Assembly (NCBI RefSeq): GCF_001422885.1
Contig: NZ_LMMZ01000009.1
Span: 1 to 51,972, forward strand
Direction: 5' to 3'
DNA length: 51,972 bases
Source: Methylobacterium sp. Leaf104
GTDB taxonomy: Bacteria > Pseudomonadota > Alphaproteobacteria > Rhizobiales > Beijerinckiaceae
Shown: one piece after another, positions 15,152 through 23,055 of the stretch
How positions within the stretch are numbered: the stretch's first letter is position 1
Layout of the letters: each line of letters starts with the position of its first letter
Program-made: the position numbers and the translations under genes
The notes under the pieces: model-generated
Told to the model about the DNA's origin: nothing
Seen by the model: the letters and a program-made list of their open reading frames with translations, nothing else
The model's database searches: none

Positions 15152-16972
15152 TTACTTGCCGCGACGGCGGCGGAGCCAGCGCCGGAGTCCGATCGTCAGC
15201 GCGGCGGCGAGGACGAAGAGTCCGAGGCCGGGATGCAGGAGGGCGGCTGCCTGGAACAGGACGAACACGCCGACGACGACCATCCAGGGCCGCATCCCGG
15301 CCGCGTCGGCGTCATCCGTCGCCTGCCCGGAGACCGGTTGCGGCGCCGGGGGCTGTCGACCGATGGGCGGGACGACGCGCCTGTCGGCCGCGCCCTCCGC
15401 GCGACGAGCCGCTTCGGCCTGGGCCGCTTCCGCCTGGACCAGCAGCGGATCGGGGTGCGGGACGGGCGGCTCCGCCGGAACCCACCCGCCCTCGCGTGGT
15501 GGCACGCCCTGCGCGGAGCGCTCGCGGAACGCGGCGACCCGGGGCCGTGCCTGCTCCGGCTGCGTTCCGTGCCGTTCGGCGAGACTTCGGGCTCGTGCCA
15601 CCAGGGGCGTGCCGACCTCGGGTGTGACCATCCGGACGAAGCGCGCGAAGCCGAGGGCGGCGCCGAGCACCGCCCCGTCCGCGCTCCGGCCCCAGCGCCG
15701 ACCGATGGGCCCGTGCCGCTCGATTCCGTGCAGCAGCGCACGAAAGCGGCGCAGGGTCTCGCGCGGCACCGCGACCCGCTCGTTGACCGTCAGTCCGGTG
15801 ACCTCCTGGTGGCGGCCCCGCCGCATCACCCGGGTCTTGTCGGGATGCACGGTGAAGCCTTCCTTCGCGACGATCTCGTGCACGTATTTCAGCAGGGGGC
15901 CGACCTTGGCCGCCGCCTCGCCCGAAGCCGAGAAGGTCATGTCGTCGGCGTAGCGGGTGTAGGCGAAGCCCAATGAGCGGGCGAGGCCCGAGAGCCGTGC
16001 GTCGAGACGGGTGCAGACGAGATTCGTCAGGGCCGGGCTGGTCGGTGCACCCTGCGGAAGCCGCCGCGGCCCGCGGGCCGCGTAGAGTTGCTGCCCGTCG
16101 ATCTCGACCGCGTCCACGTCCGGCTCGGTGCAGAGGAGCGCGAGCACGGTGGCGACCGGCTCGGCATAGCCGAGACCGCGGAACTTGCCCTTGATCCGGC
16201 GGTAGTCGAGGCTCGGAAAGAAGTCCTTCAGGTCGAGGTTGACCACCACGTCGCGACCCACATGGGCAGCGGCATTGGTCAGGATCGAGCGGCCGGGCAC
16301 GAAGCCGTGGGCCGCCTCGTGCACCGGCACCTGGGCGAGCACCACGTCGAGCACCCAGTACTGCGCACGCTTCAGACGCGGCATCGGCGCCGAGATAGCG
16401 CGCACGCCGCCCGTCTTCTTCGGAATCGTGAAGCGCTGGTAGTGGCTCACCGACGTCAACGCCCGGTCATAGGCGAGGAAGCGCAACTCGCCGAGGCTGA
16501 TCCCGATCGCCCGCGCCAGCGCCGCGGGGCTGGCGAGCGGCGGCAGGCCGTTCGCCGGGGATACGGGGGCTGCCTCCTGCGCGGAGAGACCGGCCGAGAC
16601 GCCCTCGCCCAGGTAGAGAATCTCGGTCTTGCGCCGCTCGTGCCAGGCGAGCGCCCGCTCGTGCCGATCGCGGGCGCCGCGCAGGCGGGTCTCCGCCCGC
16701 CGCACCAGGGCCGCCTTCTTGCGGCGCTTGTGCATCGCCTTGAGGGCCGCCTCCGGATCGCGCCAGAGGGCCTCGCGCCGGTGCAGGTCGCTGATCTCGC
16801 GCGTGATCTCGCCCCGACGGCGGATCAGGTCGTCGGGCAGATTCGGCTGGTCGACCCCGTCCGGCCAGTAGCCGAGGCGGATCATCTCCTCGAGGACGAC
16901 CTCGTCCTTCGAGCTCTCGCGGATGCGGTCGTAGAGCTGTTGGCGTGTCAGCGAGCCGGGCCGGACCGTCAT
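15152..16972 (-). CDS. Retron-type reverse transcriptase with C-terminal membrane segments
   Basis: The 606-residue protein has a helical N-terminal extension of about 150 residues and an RT domain (about 160-460). Motif A is NLDLKDFFPS with Asp247, motif B is LPQGAPTSPALTN, and the catalytic box is YADD at 341-344. Two features diagnostic of retron RTs are present: NAxxH (NAAAH, 233-237) and VTG (VTGLTVN, 391-397). After residue 460 comes a Pro/Ala-rich linker and then two hydrophobic helices (about 563-579 and 581-597) with an Arg-rich end, which suggests membrane anchoring. Retron RTs copy part of an adjacent RNA into msDNA. The gene follows the SWIM gene on the same strand after a 297-base gap containing a candidate msr-msd RNA. 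Confidence 0.92.
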   Translation of the reverse strand: MTVRPGSLTRQQLYDRIRESSKDEVVLEEMIRLGYWPDGVDQPNLPDDLIRRRGEITREISDLHRREALWRDPEAALKAMHKRRKKAALVRRAETRLRGARDRHERALAWHERRKTEILYLGEGVSAGLSAQEAAPVSPANGLPPLASPAALARAIGISLGELRFLAYDRALTSVSHYQRFTIPKKTGGVRAISAPMPRLKRAQYWVLDVVLAQVPVHEAAHGFVPGRSILTNAAAHVGRDVVVNLDLKDFFPSLDYRRIKGKFRGLGYAEPVATVLALLCTEPDVDAVEIDGQQLYAARGPRRLPQGAPTSPALTNLVCTRLDARLSGLARSLGFAYTRYADDMTFSASGEAAAKVGPLLKYVHEIVAKEGFTVHPDKTRVMRRGRHQEVTGLTVNERVAVPRETLRRFRALLHGIERHGPIGRRWGRSADGAVLGAALGFARFVRMVTPEVGTPLVARARSLAERHGTQPEQARPRVAAFRERSAQGVPPREGGWVPAEPPVPHPDPLLVQAEAAQAEAARRAEGAADRRVVPPIGRQPPAPQPVSGQATDDADAAGMRPWMVVVGVFVLFQAAALLHPGLGLFVLAAALTIGLRRWLRRRRGK

Positions 16973-17001
16973 GGGCGTGCGGCCGGCTGAGCGAGGGACG
17001 C

Positions 17002-17272
17002 CGGCCGGAAAGCCTTCGTCAAGTCTCGGGACTGGCCCGGTCCACTCGATGCCGGCACGACCTCCCCCGCGCGCTTGGGTTCAAGGAACCCAAACCGAAA
17101 GCGCGCGGGGGAGGTCAGTGCCGGCCCAGTGAAGAGCGGGCCAGTGACGCTTTGCCGGGCAGGGTGCAGGGACGGCGAAGCGCCGCCCAGGGTGCAAGGT
17201 CCGCTCCGGCCGACGCCCCTCTGGGCCGAAACTGTAGGATATCCGACCACGGGCGGCAATCGTTTCCGGCCG
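17002..17272 (-). ncRNA. Candidate retron msr-msd RNA
   Basis: The gap between the SWIM stop and the RT start has no coding frame but strong secondary structure. Read on the minus strand, CGGCCGGAAA at the 5' side (17263-17272) is complementary to TTTCCGGCCG at the 3' side (17002-17011), fitting the a1/a2 pair of retrons. Between them are a hairpin GGGCGGCG-CTT-CGCCGTCCC, a GGCCC/GGGCC hairpin, and a very long hairpin at 17051-17125. That order, with small stems first and one long stem last, matches msr followed by msd. The branching guanosine is not certain; one candidate lies just inside a1. Boundaries are approximate. Confidence 0.7.
17051..17125 (-). repeat. Long GC-rich hairpin, probable msd stem
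   Basis: Arms GCCGGCAC and GTGCCGGC (8 bp) enclose a 2x1 internal loop and then a perfect 17-bp stem that starts ACCTCCCCCGCGCGCTT. A 7-base bulge and a terminal GGGTTC-CTT-GAACCC hairpin complete it. This gives about 31 paired positions in 75 bases. It is far stronger than expected by chance and lies in the normal place for the reverse-transcribed part of a retron RNA, shortly before the RT gene. Confidence 0.85.
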
Positions 17273-17273
17273 C

Positions 17274-18938
17274 TCATGCCTGCCTCCCCATGGGCTTGCC
17301 CTCGACCTGCATGTGGAAGGACCGGCGCAGCGCCAGCATGTGCTCGCAGGGGCCGCGCGCCAGCCTGTTGCGGATGAAGAAGCCGCAGGTGCAGCGGCCG
17401 TCGACCATGCGGTCGTCCGCGTCGATCTCGACCGCGGGGGCGAGCGACCGGCCGTCGTCCAGCACCGTCCCGGTGAGTCTGCGACGGCCTTCGGCGTGCC
17501 CGATGGGACCCAGGCTCACGAGCCCGGCGGCGAGGAAGCGGTCGGCCTTGGCCTCCTGCTCGGAGGCGAAGCGCAGGGCGCCGGCATCCAGCGGCTCGCG
17601 GCTCAGTTCGCGCAGGCGGTACACCCGCTTGTCGAGGTCGAACATGGCGCGGCCGGCCTGCACGTAGCCTCCCAGCGCCGATTCCACGATCCCCCTGTCG
17701 AGCCCCGTCTCGGCGGCGAGACGGCCGGCATCGACGACGTGGTGGCGGCCCAGTGCGGAGAAGACTCCCGCGGCGGTGCCCGCATCCACATCGGTGCGGG
17801 GGGCGAGGAGGTCGAACTGCCCCGCGCGCGACCAGTCGTTGGCGGTCCATCCGGAGAGGCCGAGGGTGAAGCGCAGGCCCCCGAAATCCACCACCGCGAA
17901 CGCGGGCAAGCCGGTGCCGAGGAGGTGGAGGCGCACGGACCGGGCCAGCGGCAGGGCGCGTCCGAGGATCGCCAGCCGGCGCCGGCCCCAGAGCCGGATC
18001 TCGGCCCCCGTCGCGCCGCGATAGATCGAGCGGCGGAAGGTCAGGCGCTCGTTCCAGGGCTCGATCAGCACGCTCACCGGCTGGCCGGGTTCGAGCAGGA
18101 AGCGCAGGGAGCGTGGACCGTGCCGCTCTCGACGTGCGGCGAGGCGCGTGAGGATCGCGTGCATGTCGACCGGGTGCAGGTCGACGATGTGCGCCGGCTG
18201 GGCCATCGCGCTCGAGACCTGGAGGAAGCCACGCACCCAGGAATCGGGCAGGTCGATCTTGTCCTCGCGGAACTCCGCTTCTCCGGAGGTCGCGACGGTG
18301 AAGCCCTCCGGATCGATCGACAGGTCGGTGTCCCGGTCGCTGCGGATCTTCTGGAACTCGTCGTAGAGGGCGTGACTGTAGTCGATGTTGGTGGTGCCGA
18401 AGGCCATCGCGCCCATGCGCTCGAACACGTCGTGGTCACAGGACAGGCGCCCGTAGGTCGATTCGTCGAGGCTGAAGCACTCGAAGAAGATCTCGTCGGG
18501 ATGCACGGTGATCACCGGGTCGAGCACGATCCAGGCGTCGAGGTCCTCCTTGTAGAGGCGGTCGAAGTAGCGCTGGCGCGCACCGTAGAAGGGGGCCATC
18601 ACCGCCCCGAAGCGGGTGTCGATGTCTCGCAGCTCGCCGCGCAGGGCCTCGATCTCGGCGCGGATCGTGTCCCTCTCGGTCAGCGCCTCCGCAAGGAGCT
18701 GCTGCTCGTTGGCCTGCAGCCAGGCGAGGTAGGCGGTGCGGTCCTTCGGCTTGAAGCGCAGGTCCGACACCACGACGTGGTGCAGGGCCGAGATCGCCTC
18801 CCGGAAGGGCAGGTGGCGCGCGACCCGTCCGGTGAAGTAGGTCGGCTCGCGCAGGGTATCGGGCACGAAGCCGAGGTGGGTCGCCCCCGCCTCCGTGACG
18901 GCTTGGCTCTCGCCGAGATAGCGGTGGACGACGTTCAT
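17274..18938 (-). CDS. Winged-helix/SWIM zinc-finger protein of the retron
   Basis: The 554-residue protein ends in a SWIM zinc finger with ligands Cys516, Cys518, Cys531 and His533 (CTCGFF...PCEH). A winged-helix-like segment (LAAETGLDRGIVESALGGYV) lies about 110 residues before it. The N-terminal half is unrelated to anything I recognise and includes a helical coiled segment near 80-110. SWIM domains bind DNA or proteins. Its ATG overlaps the stop of the WGR/ARM gene (ATGA), and its stop lies just before the candidate RNA. I recall that type XIII retrons pair an RT with ARM-repeat and winged-helix/SWIM proteins, which matches. The biochemical role is unknown. Confidence 0.85.
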   Translation of the reverse strand: MNVVHRYLGESQAVTEAGATHLGFVPDTLREPTYFTGRVARHLPFREAISALHHVVVSDLRFKPKDRTAYLAWLQANEQQLLAEALTERDTIRAEIEALRGELRDIDTRFGAVMAPFYGARQRYFDRLYKEDLDAWIVLDPVITVHPDEIFFECFSLDESTYGRLSCDHDVFERMGAMAFGTTNIDYSHALYDEFQKIRSDRDTDLSIDPEGFTVATSGEAEFREDKIDLPDSWVRGFLQVSSAMAQPAHIVDLHPVDMHAILTRLAARRERHGPRSLRFLLEPGQPVSVLIEPWNERLTFRRSIYRGATGAEIRLWGRRRLAILGRALPLARSVRLHLLGTGLPAFAVVDFGGLRFTLGLSGWTANDWSRAGQFDLLAPRTDVDAGTAAGVFSALGRHHVVDAGRLAAETGLDRGIVESALGGYVQAGRAMFDLDKRVYRLRELSREPLDAGALRFASEQEAKADRFLAAGLVSLGPIGHAEGRRRLTGTVLDDGRSLAPAVEIDADDRMVDGRCTCGFFIRNRLARGPCEHMLALRRSFHMQVEGKPMGRQA

Positions 18939-21900
18939 CGAGCGCCCTCCGCGCGGGGTTCGGGCGTCCGCCGCGCCGCCGGCGCCCGGCGCACGAGCGG
19001 CGTGCCGAGGTCCGGATAGGCGGCGGCGAGGTCGCGCAGGGTCAGGATGGCGGCGCTGCGGTCCCGGGCTGTTCCGCTCAGCGACAGGTCGGCGAAGAGT
19101 GGCAGGAGCCGCGCGGCCCGCGCCCGGCTCCGCAGGGCCTCCGCCTTCAGGAAAGCGGCCATCCGATCCTTGGCGGTCCGCCCCGTCAGCACCTGCAGCA
19201 TGACGATGCGGGCGAGCGGCACCAGCCGGGCGAAGGCGTCCTCGCCCGCGACCGCCTGCTCGCTCAGGAGCTCGGTGAGCAGGAGATGCATGGAGGGCGA
19301 GGGATGCTCCAGGAGGCGCAGGACCTGCGCATCCGCGTCCCCGGGCCGGAGCCGGGTGCGCAGGAGGTGGCGGGCGAAGGCGAGCACCTCCGGCTTGACG
19401 CTGTCGGTGACGGCGGCGAGGGCCGCCGGCGTCCAGGCCTCGTCCGGCCAGGTCGCGAAGTGAGCCCGAGCGAAAGCGAGCGTGTCGGGCCAGTCGCCGT
19501 CCACGAGGAGCACCGCGTCGGCCGCCTCGGCCTGGAAACGGGCGGGCGCGGCCGCGTAAGCCCCCATCGCCCATTGCCGGACCGACAGGTGTGGATGGCC
19601 GCCGAGCCGCGCGATCTGGCGCACGCTGAAGAGATCGGGGGTCCGCTCGGCGAGCAGGGCCGCTCCGAGGCGCTGCGCTCCCTTGGCCCGCGCCTGCAGA
19701 AGACGCCACAGGGTGCCGGTATCCAGGCCCGCGAGCTCGCCCGGCGCCGCCTCCCGGAGCAGCGCGATCATGTCGGCGGCGAAGTCATCGTCGGGCGCGG
19801 TCCGGAACAGGGCCGCGATGACGGCCTGGGCCAGATCGCCGGCACTGCCCGGATCGGCCTCGACGAGCCGTCGCACGAGGGGCCGTGCCGCCCTGCGCAG
19901 GGGCGGCGACGATCCGATCGCCAGCGCACGGACGCGCTCGGCGTGCCGGGCGAGGCCCGCATCCTCGAGCCTGGCCATCAGGCCGAGCGCCGCCTCGCGA
20001 ACGTCCACCGAGTCCGATCCGATCAGGGCGTCCCAGCGTTCGGCCGGGAAACCGTCGGCATCGACTCCCGATTGCGCCAGGAGCGCGATGCCCGCCGCGG
20101 CGACCTCGGGCACCGGGTGCGCCACCAGGGCGGCCGCGTCCGCCTCGGAAACCGGCATGTCGCCGTCTGGCCAGAGGAGCGGGATTCCGGCCCGCATGGC
20201 CCGGATCGCCGCGGCGGCGTCGGCATCGAGGTCCGTCGGCATCGCCCGCAGCCAGGCGATCAGCCGGTCGGTGAGCGGGGCCGAACTGGCCAGCGGGAGT
20301 GGCCGCGCGCGGGCATGGACCGCCACCGCCTCCACGACCTCCGGCTCCGGGCTCGTCAGCAGCAGGAAGGCCAGGGACGGGCTCGACCACGGCAGCTCCG
20401 GCTCGGCCTCGATCCGCCGCAGGGCGAGCGTCCGCGCCTCCGGGACGGGCGCGCGAACCAGGACGCCCAGGAGGTGCGGGTCGGCCTCGCCCTCGGCGAG
20501 CCGCGCGCGCGCGATCTCCAGGGCCAGCCGCGGCACCGCCGGCCAGGCCGCCCCGAGCAGGCGGCCGAGATCGGCGGCGCTCAGGGATGCGCGGGCCGCG
20601 GGATCGGCCCGCAGCACCCGCAGGCCCAGCATCGATACGGGCTCGATCAGCCCCTCGGCCGCGAGCCGCAGGGCCAGGTCCGGTCGCGCGCTCCACAAGT
20701 CCGGGAACGCCTCGTCGCGGCTCTCCGGATCGGGTTCGTCCGCGAGGTAGAACGTCAGAGTGCCGGGCCGCGGACGGGCCTGCGCGGCGTGCCGGTAGAG
20801 AAGTTGGCTCGCGGTCCAGTTGGTCGAGAGCGGTCCGCGCAGGCGCCGGTCGCGGCCCCAGCTGCCGTTGGGCTGGCGCGTCCAAGTATAGACATGGGTC
20901 CGCGGCCCCATTTCCCCGGGATGCAGACCCAGCAGGAAGGCGGCGGCCATATCGGCGAAATGCGGATCGCCGACCTCGCCGCGCTTGCGCAGGCCCCGCC
21001 AGATTCGGCGCTTCAGGTAGAGCCGGGTCGCCGAGGACAGGCCGATCCGCGCCTGCGGCGTGCCGCGCTCCTCGCGGATCGGAATCATCCGCTTGGCCCA
21101 GTACACGTGGCTGTCTCCGGACCGGTACATCGCCGTCGCGGTCTCGAAGCGGCGGCCTGCCGCCGCGAAGAGGCCGGCATCGTCGGCCATCTCGGCGTGT
21201 TTCAGGAGGCGGCGCAGGCCGATGAGGAAGGGCGGCCGCGCAGGCAGGACGGGGAGGGCGGCGCAGAGGCCGCCATGCAGCACGGAATCGCCCTGCGCGC
21301 AGCGGCCCAGCGCCACCAGCGCCGGCCCGACCTCGGCCGGACGCTGTGCGGCGAGGGTGGTCAGCGCGGTGGCGAGCCCGGCTCCGTCCCCGGCGCCGGC
21401 GGCTCGGGCGATCTCGGCGGGTAGACCGGCCGCCTCGTCCGCCGGCTGCCGCTGGTCCCCCATGAGAGGGGAGGCGAGGGCGAACCGGGCCAGATCCCGG
21501 ACCACGACGCTGGGCGTGCCCGCAGCCACGGCCTCGAGCAAGGCCACCGCCGGAGCGCCGACGGCGCGGGCGAGGGCCCAGACCAGGGCGTAACTCGCCG
21601 CGGCCGGGCCGCGCTCCTCCGCCAGGGCGACGAGGTCGGGCCCCGCCGCAGCGAGCCGGAGCTGACCGATGCGCCAGAGCAGGCGCTCCCGGTCCGCCTC
21701 CGGCCAGGCCCAGCGCCGGCAGCCGGCAAGGCGCGCCAGGAGAATTCCGGCCCGGCCCTCGGCAGGTTCTCCGTCGGCCGCCACTCCCGGCCGTGCCGCG
21801 AGCTGGTCGCCGCGGCTGTAGCCGCCATTGAGCTTCGAGACGACGACGCTGTCGAAGACGCGCTCGGCCGCCTCGCGCGCGACGGGCTCCGCCGTCTTCG

Positions 21901-22057
21901 ATCCTTCCCGCAGGGCCGCGCCCCGGCGCCCGTAACGGAAATTGACCAGGAAGCGCTCGGGCGCCGGGACCGCGTCGTTCTCGACGAGATCCACCTCGTA
22001 GACCTTGTCGGAGGTACCCGCCCGCAGGTGGAGGCGCGTCGAACGGACAACCTTCAT
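18935..22057 (-). CDS. WGR-domain ARM/HEAT-repeat protein of the retron
   Basis: The 1040-residue protein starts with a WGR-type domain (about 1-85, LHLRAGTSDKVYEVDL, then FRYGRRG, where the name-giving Trp is Tyr). The rest is a long array of helical HEAT/ARM-like repeats rich in Leu and Ala, with phrases such as SVDVREAALGLMARLEDAGL. WGR domains bind nucleic-acid ends in PARP proteins, and helical repeats act as scaffolds. The first ATG of this frame that gives a WGR start is at 22057; a longer frame to 22141 lacks support. It is the first gene of the three-gene retron operon and probably serves with the SWIM protein as effector or regulator. Confidence 0.85.
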   Translation of the reverse strand: MKVVRSTRLHLRAGTSDKVYEVDLVENDAVPAPERFLVNFRYGRRGAALREGSKTAEPVAREAAERVFDSVVVSKLNGGYSRGDQLAARPGVAADGEPAEGRAGILLARLAGCRRWAWPEADRERLLWRIGQLRLAAAGPDLVALAEERGPAAASYALVWALARAVGAPAVALLEAVAAGTPSVVVRDLARFALASPLMGDQRQPADEAAGLPAEIARAAGAGDGAGLATALTTLAAQRPAEVGPALVALGRCAQGDSVLHGGLCAALPVLPARPPFLIGLRRLLKHAEMADDAGLFAAAGRRFETATAMYRSGDSHVYWAKRMIPIREERGTPQARIGLSSATRLYLKRRIWRGLRKRGEVGDPHFADMAAAFLLGLHPGEMGPRTHVYTWTRQPNGSWGRDRRLRGPLSTNWTASQLLYRHAAQARPRPGTLTFYLADEPDPESRDEAFPDLWSARPDLALRLAAEGLIEPVSMLGLRVLRADPAARASLSAADLGRLLGAAWPAVPRLALEIARARLAEGEADPHLLGVLVRAPVPEARTLALRRIEAEPELPWSSPSLAFLLLTSPEPEVVEAVAVHARARPLPLASSAPLTDRLIAWLRAMPTDLDADAAAAIRAMRAGIPLLWPDGDMPVSEADAAALVAHPVPEVAAAGIALLAQSGVDADGFPAERWDALIGSDSVDVREAALGLMARLEDAGLARHAERVRALAIGSSPPLRRAARPLVRRLVEADPGSAGDLAQAVIAALFRTAPDDDFAADMIALLREAAPGELAGLDTGTLWRLLQARAKGAQRLGAALLAERTPDLFSVRQIARLGGHPHLSVRQWAMGAYAAAPARFQAEAADAVLLVDGDWPDTLAFARAHFATWPDEAWTPAALAAVTDSVKPEVLAFARHLLRTRLRPGDADAQVLRLLEHPSPSMHLLLTELLSEQAVAGEDAFARLVPLARIVMLQVLTGRTAKDRMAAFLKAEALRSRARAARLLPLFADLSLSGTARDRSAAILTLRDLAAAYPDLGTPLVRRAPAARRTPEPRAEGAR

Positions 22058-22382
22058 GCAGGCATTCCGGGGCGGACGGCGCTGCGATCGGGGGATCTGG
22101 GCATCGTGGCTCCTCGCGGCGACGAGACGGGTTCCGGACACCCGCGCGTCTCCGCGGGCTTTCGATCGGCAGGAATTTCTACCCGCCCTGGGAGCGGGGG
22201 AGCAACCCTCGACCGCATCACCGGCGCATATCGTCGCCGGTTCCGCTTCCAGCCAAATCCCGAGAGCGCGATGGCGAGACTGCGTCTGGCCGTGCCACTG
22301 TCGCCTCGGGCGACGCCACGGCCGGAACGACCGGACGGCGGTCCGCCCTAGGATTCATAGCCGACACGAAGGGAATACGCGC
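22058..22382. other. Divergent promoter region between retron operon and a membrane protein
   Basis: No gene is seen. The region must hold the promoter for the leftward retron operon and for the rightward 116-residue membrane protein. I see no clear operator-like palindrome or sigma-factor boxes that I would defend. Confidence 0.4.
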
Positions 22383-22733
22383 ATGATCATCTGGTCCGGT
22401 TGGGGTATGGTCTCCGCGCTGATCGGTGGTGCCGCGCTGGTGATCAGCGTCCTCCTCGATCCCGCTCTGGCACGGCTGGGGGTGCCGACACCGACGGGCG
22501 TCGTCCTCGTCTGGCTGGCCGCGGCCTTCGCGAACTGGACCCTCGGCATACGGTTGAACGGGCGGCCCGGTCGTGAGTTGATCGATCCGCGCACCGGAGA
22601 GCGCGTCGTCCTGCGCGCGCGGCACACGCTGTTCTGGATCCCCATGCAGTATTACTCGGTGCTGATGCTGCTGCTCGGGGCCCTCGCCGCCTTCGCGGCG
22701 CTGATGGCCCACGGCCCCGGGCGCGCGGTGTGA
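22383..22733 (+). CDS. Small membrane protein with three predicted helices
   Basis: The 116-residue protein has hydrophobic segments at about residues 5-25, 40-58 and 85-108. A hydrophilic loop containing RPGRELIDPRTGERVVLR separates the second and third. The ATG at 22383 gives a good N-terminal helix. Family and function are not recognised. It stands alone, divergent from the retron operon, so it may or may not belong to that module. Confidence 0.65.
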   Translation: MIIWSGWGMVSALIGGAALVISVLLDPALARLGVPTPTGVVLVWLAAAFANWTLGIRLNGRPGRELIDPRTGERVVLRARHTLFWIPMQYYSVLMLLLGALAAFAALMAHGPGRAV

Positions 22734-23055
22734 CGGGCGCCTCCTACCGGCGCGGGCCAGACCTGGCGGCGATGGACGTCCAAGTGGGAGAGTCCGAGCC
22801 TTTGGACTCCGAGAATGCGGCCTCGTCCCGGTCGGGCTCGCCCCTCGCCCTGCGCGCGATCCTGCGCCGTGGCCGCTCGACGGCCCGCCTCGACGGTTCC
22901 GATGGTGGCGGCCGGATCGCCCGCCAGGGCGTGCGCGGCGATGTCGCCGCCATCCGCGAACCGATCGCAGGCTGCGCGAGCCCCGAAGCCCGGATCCTGT
23001 GAACTCCGTTCGGGTCCCTCTGGTGGGCCGAGCCCGGCTTCGCTCACGCACCGGA
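22734..23055. other. Intergenic region, no convincing gene
   Basis: The open frames in these 322 bases are short, have no recognisable domains and overlap each other on both strands. The region lies between the rightward membrane protein and the leftward secreted protein at 23056, so it is a convergent 3' region. Confidence 0.4.

Noticed and set aside
17161..17220. The direct repeats TGCACCCTG in the retron gap as a CRISPR-like array
   Set aside because: There are only two short copies, and they flank a hairpin of the candidate retron RNA. There is no array.
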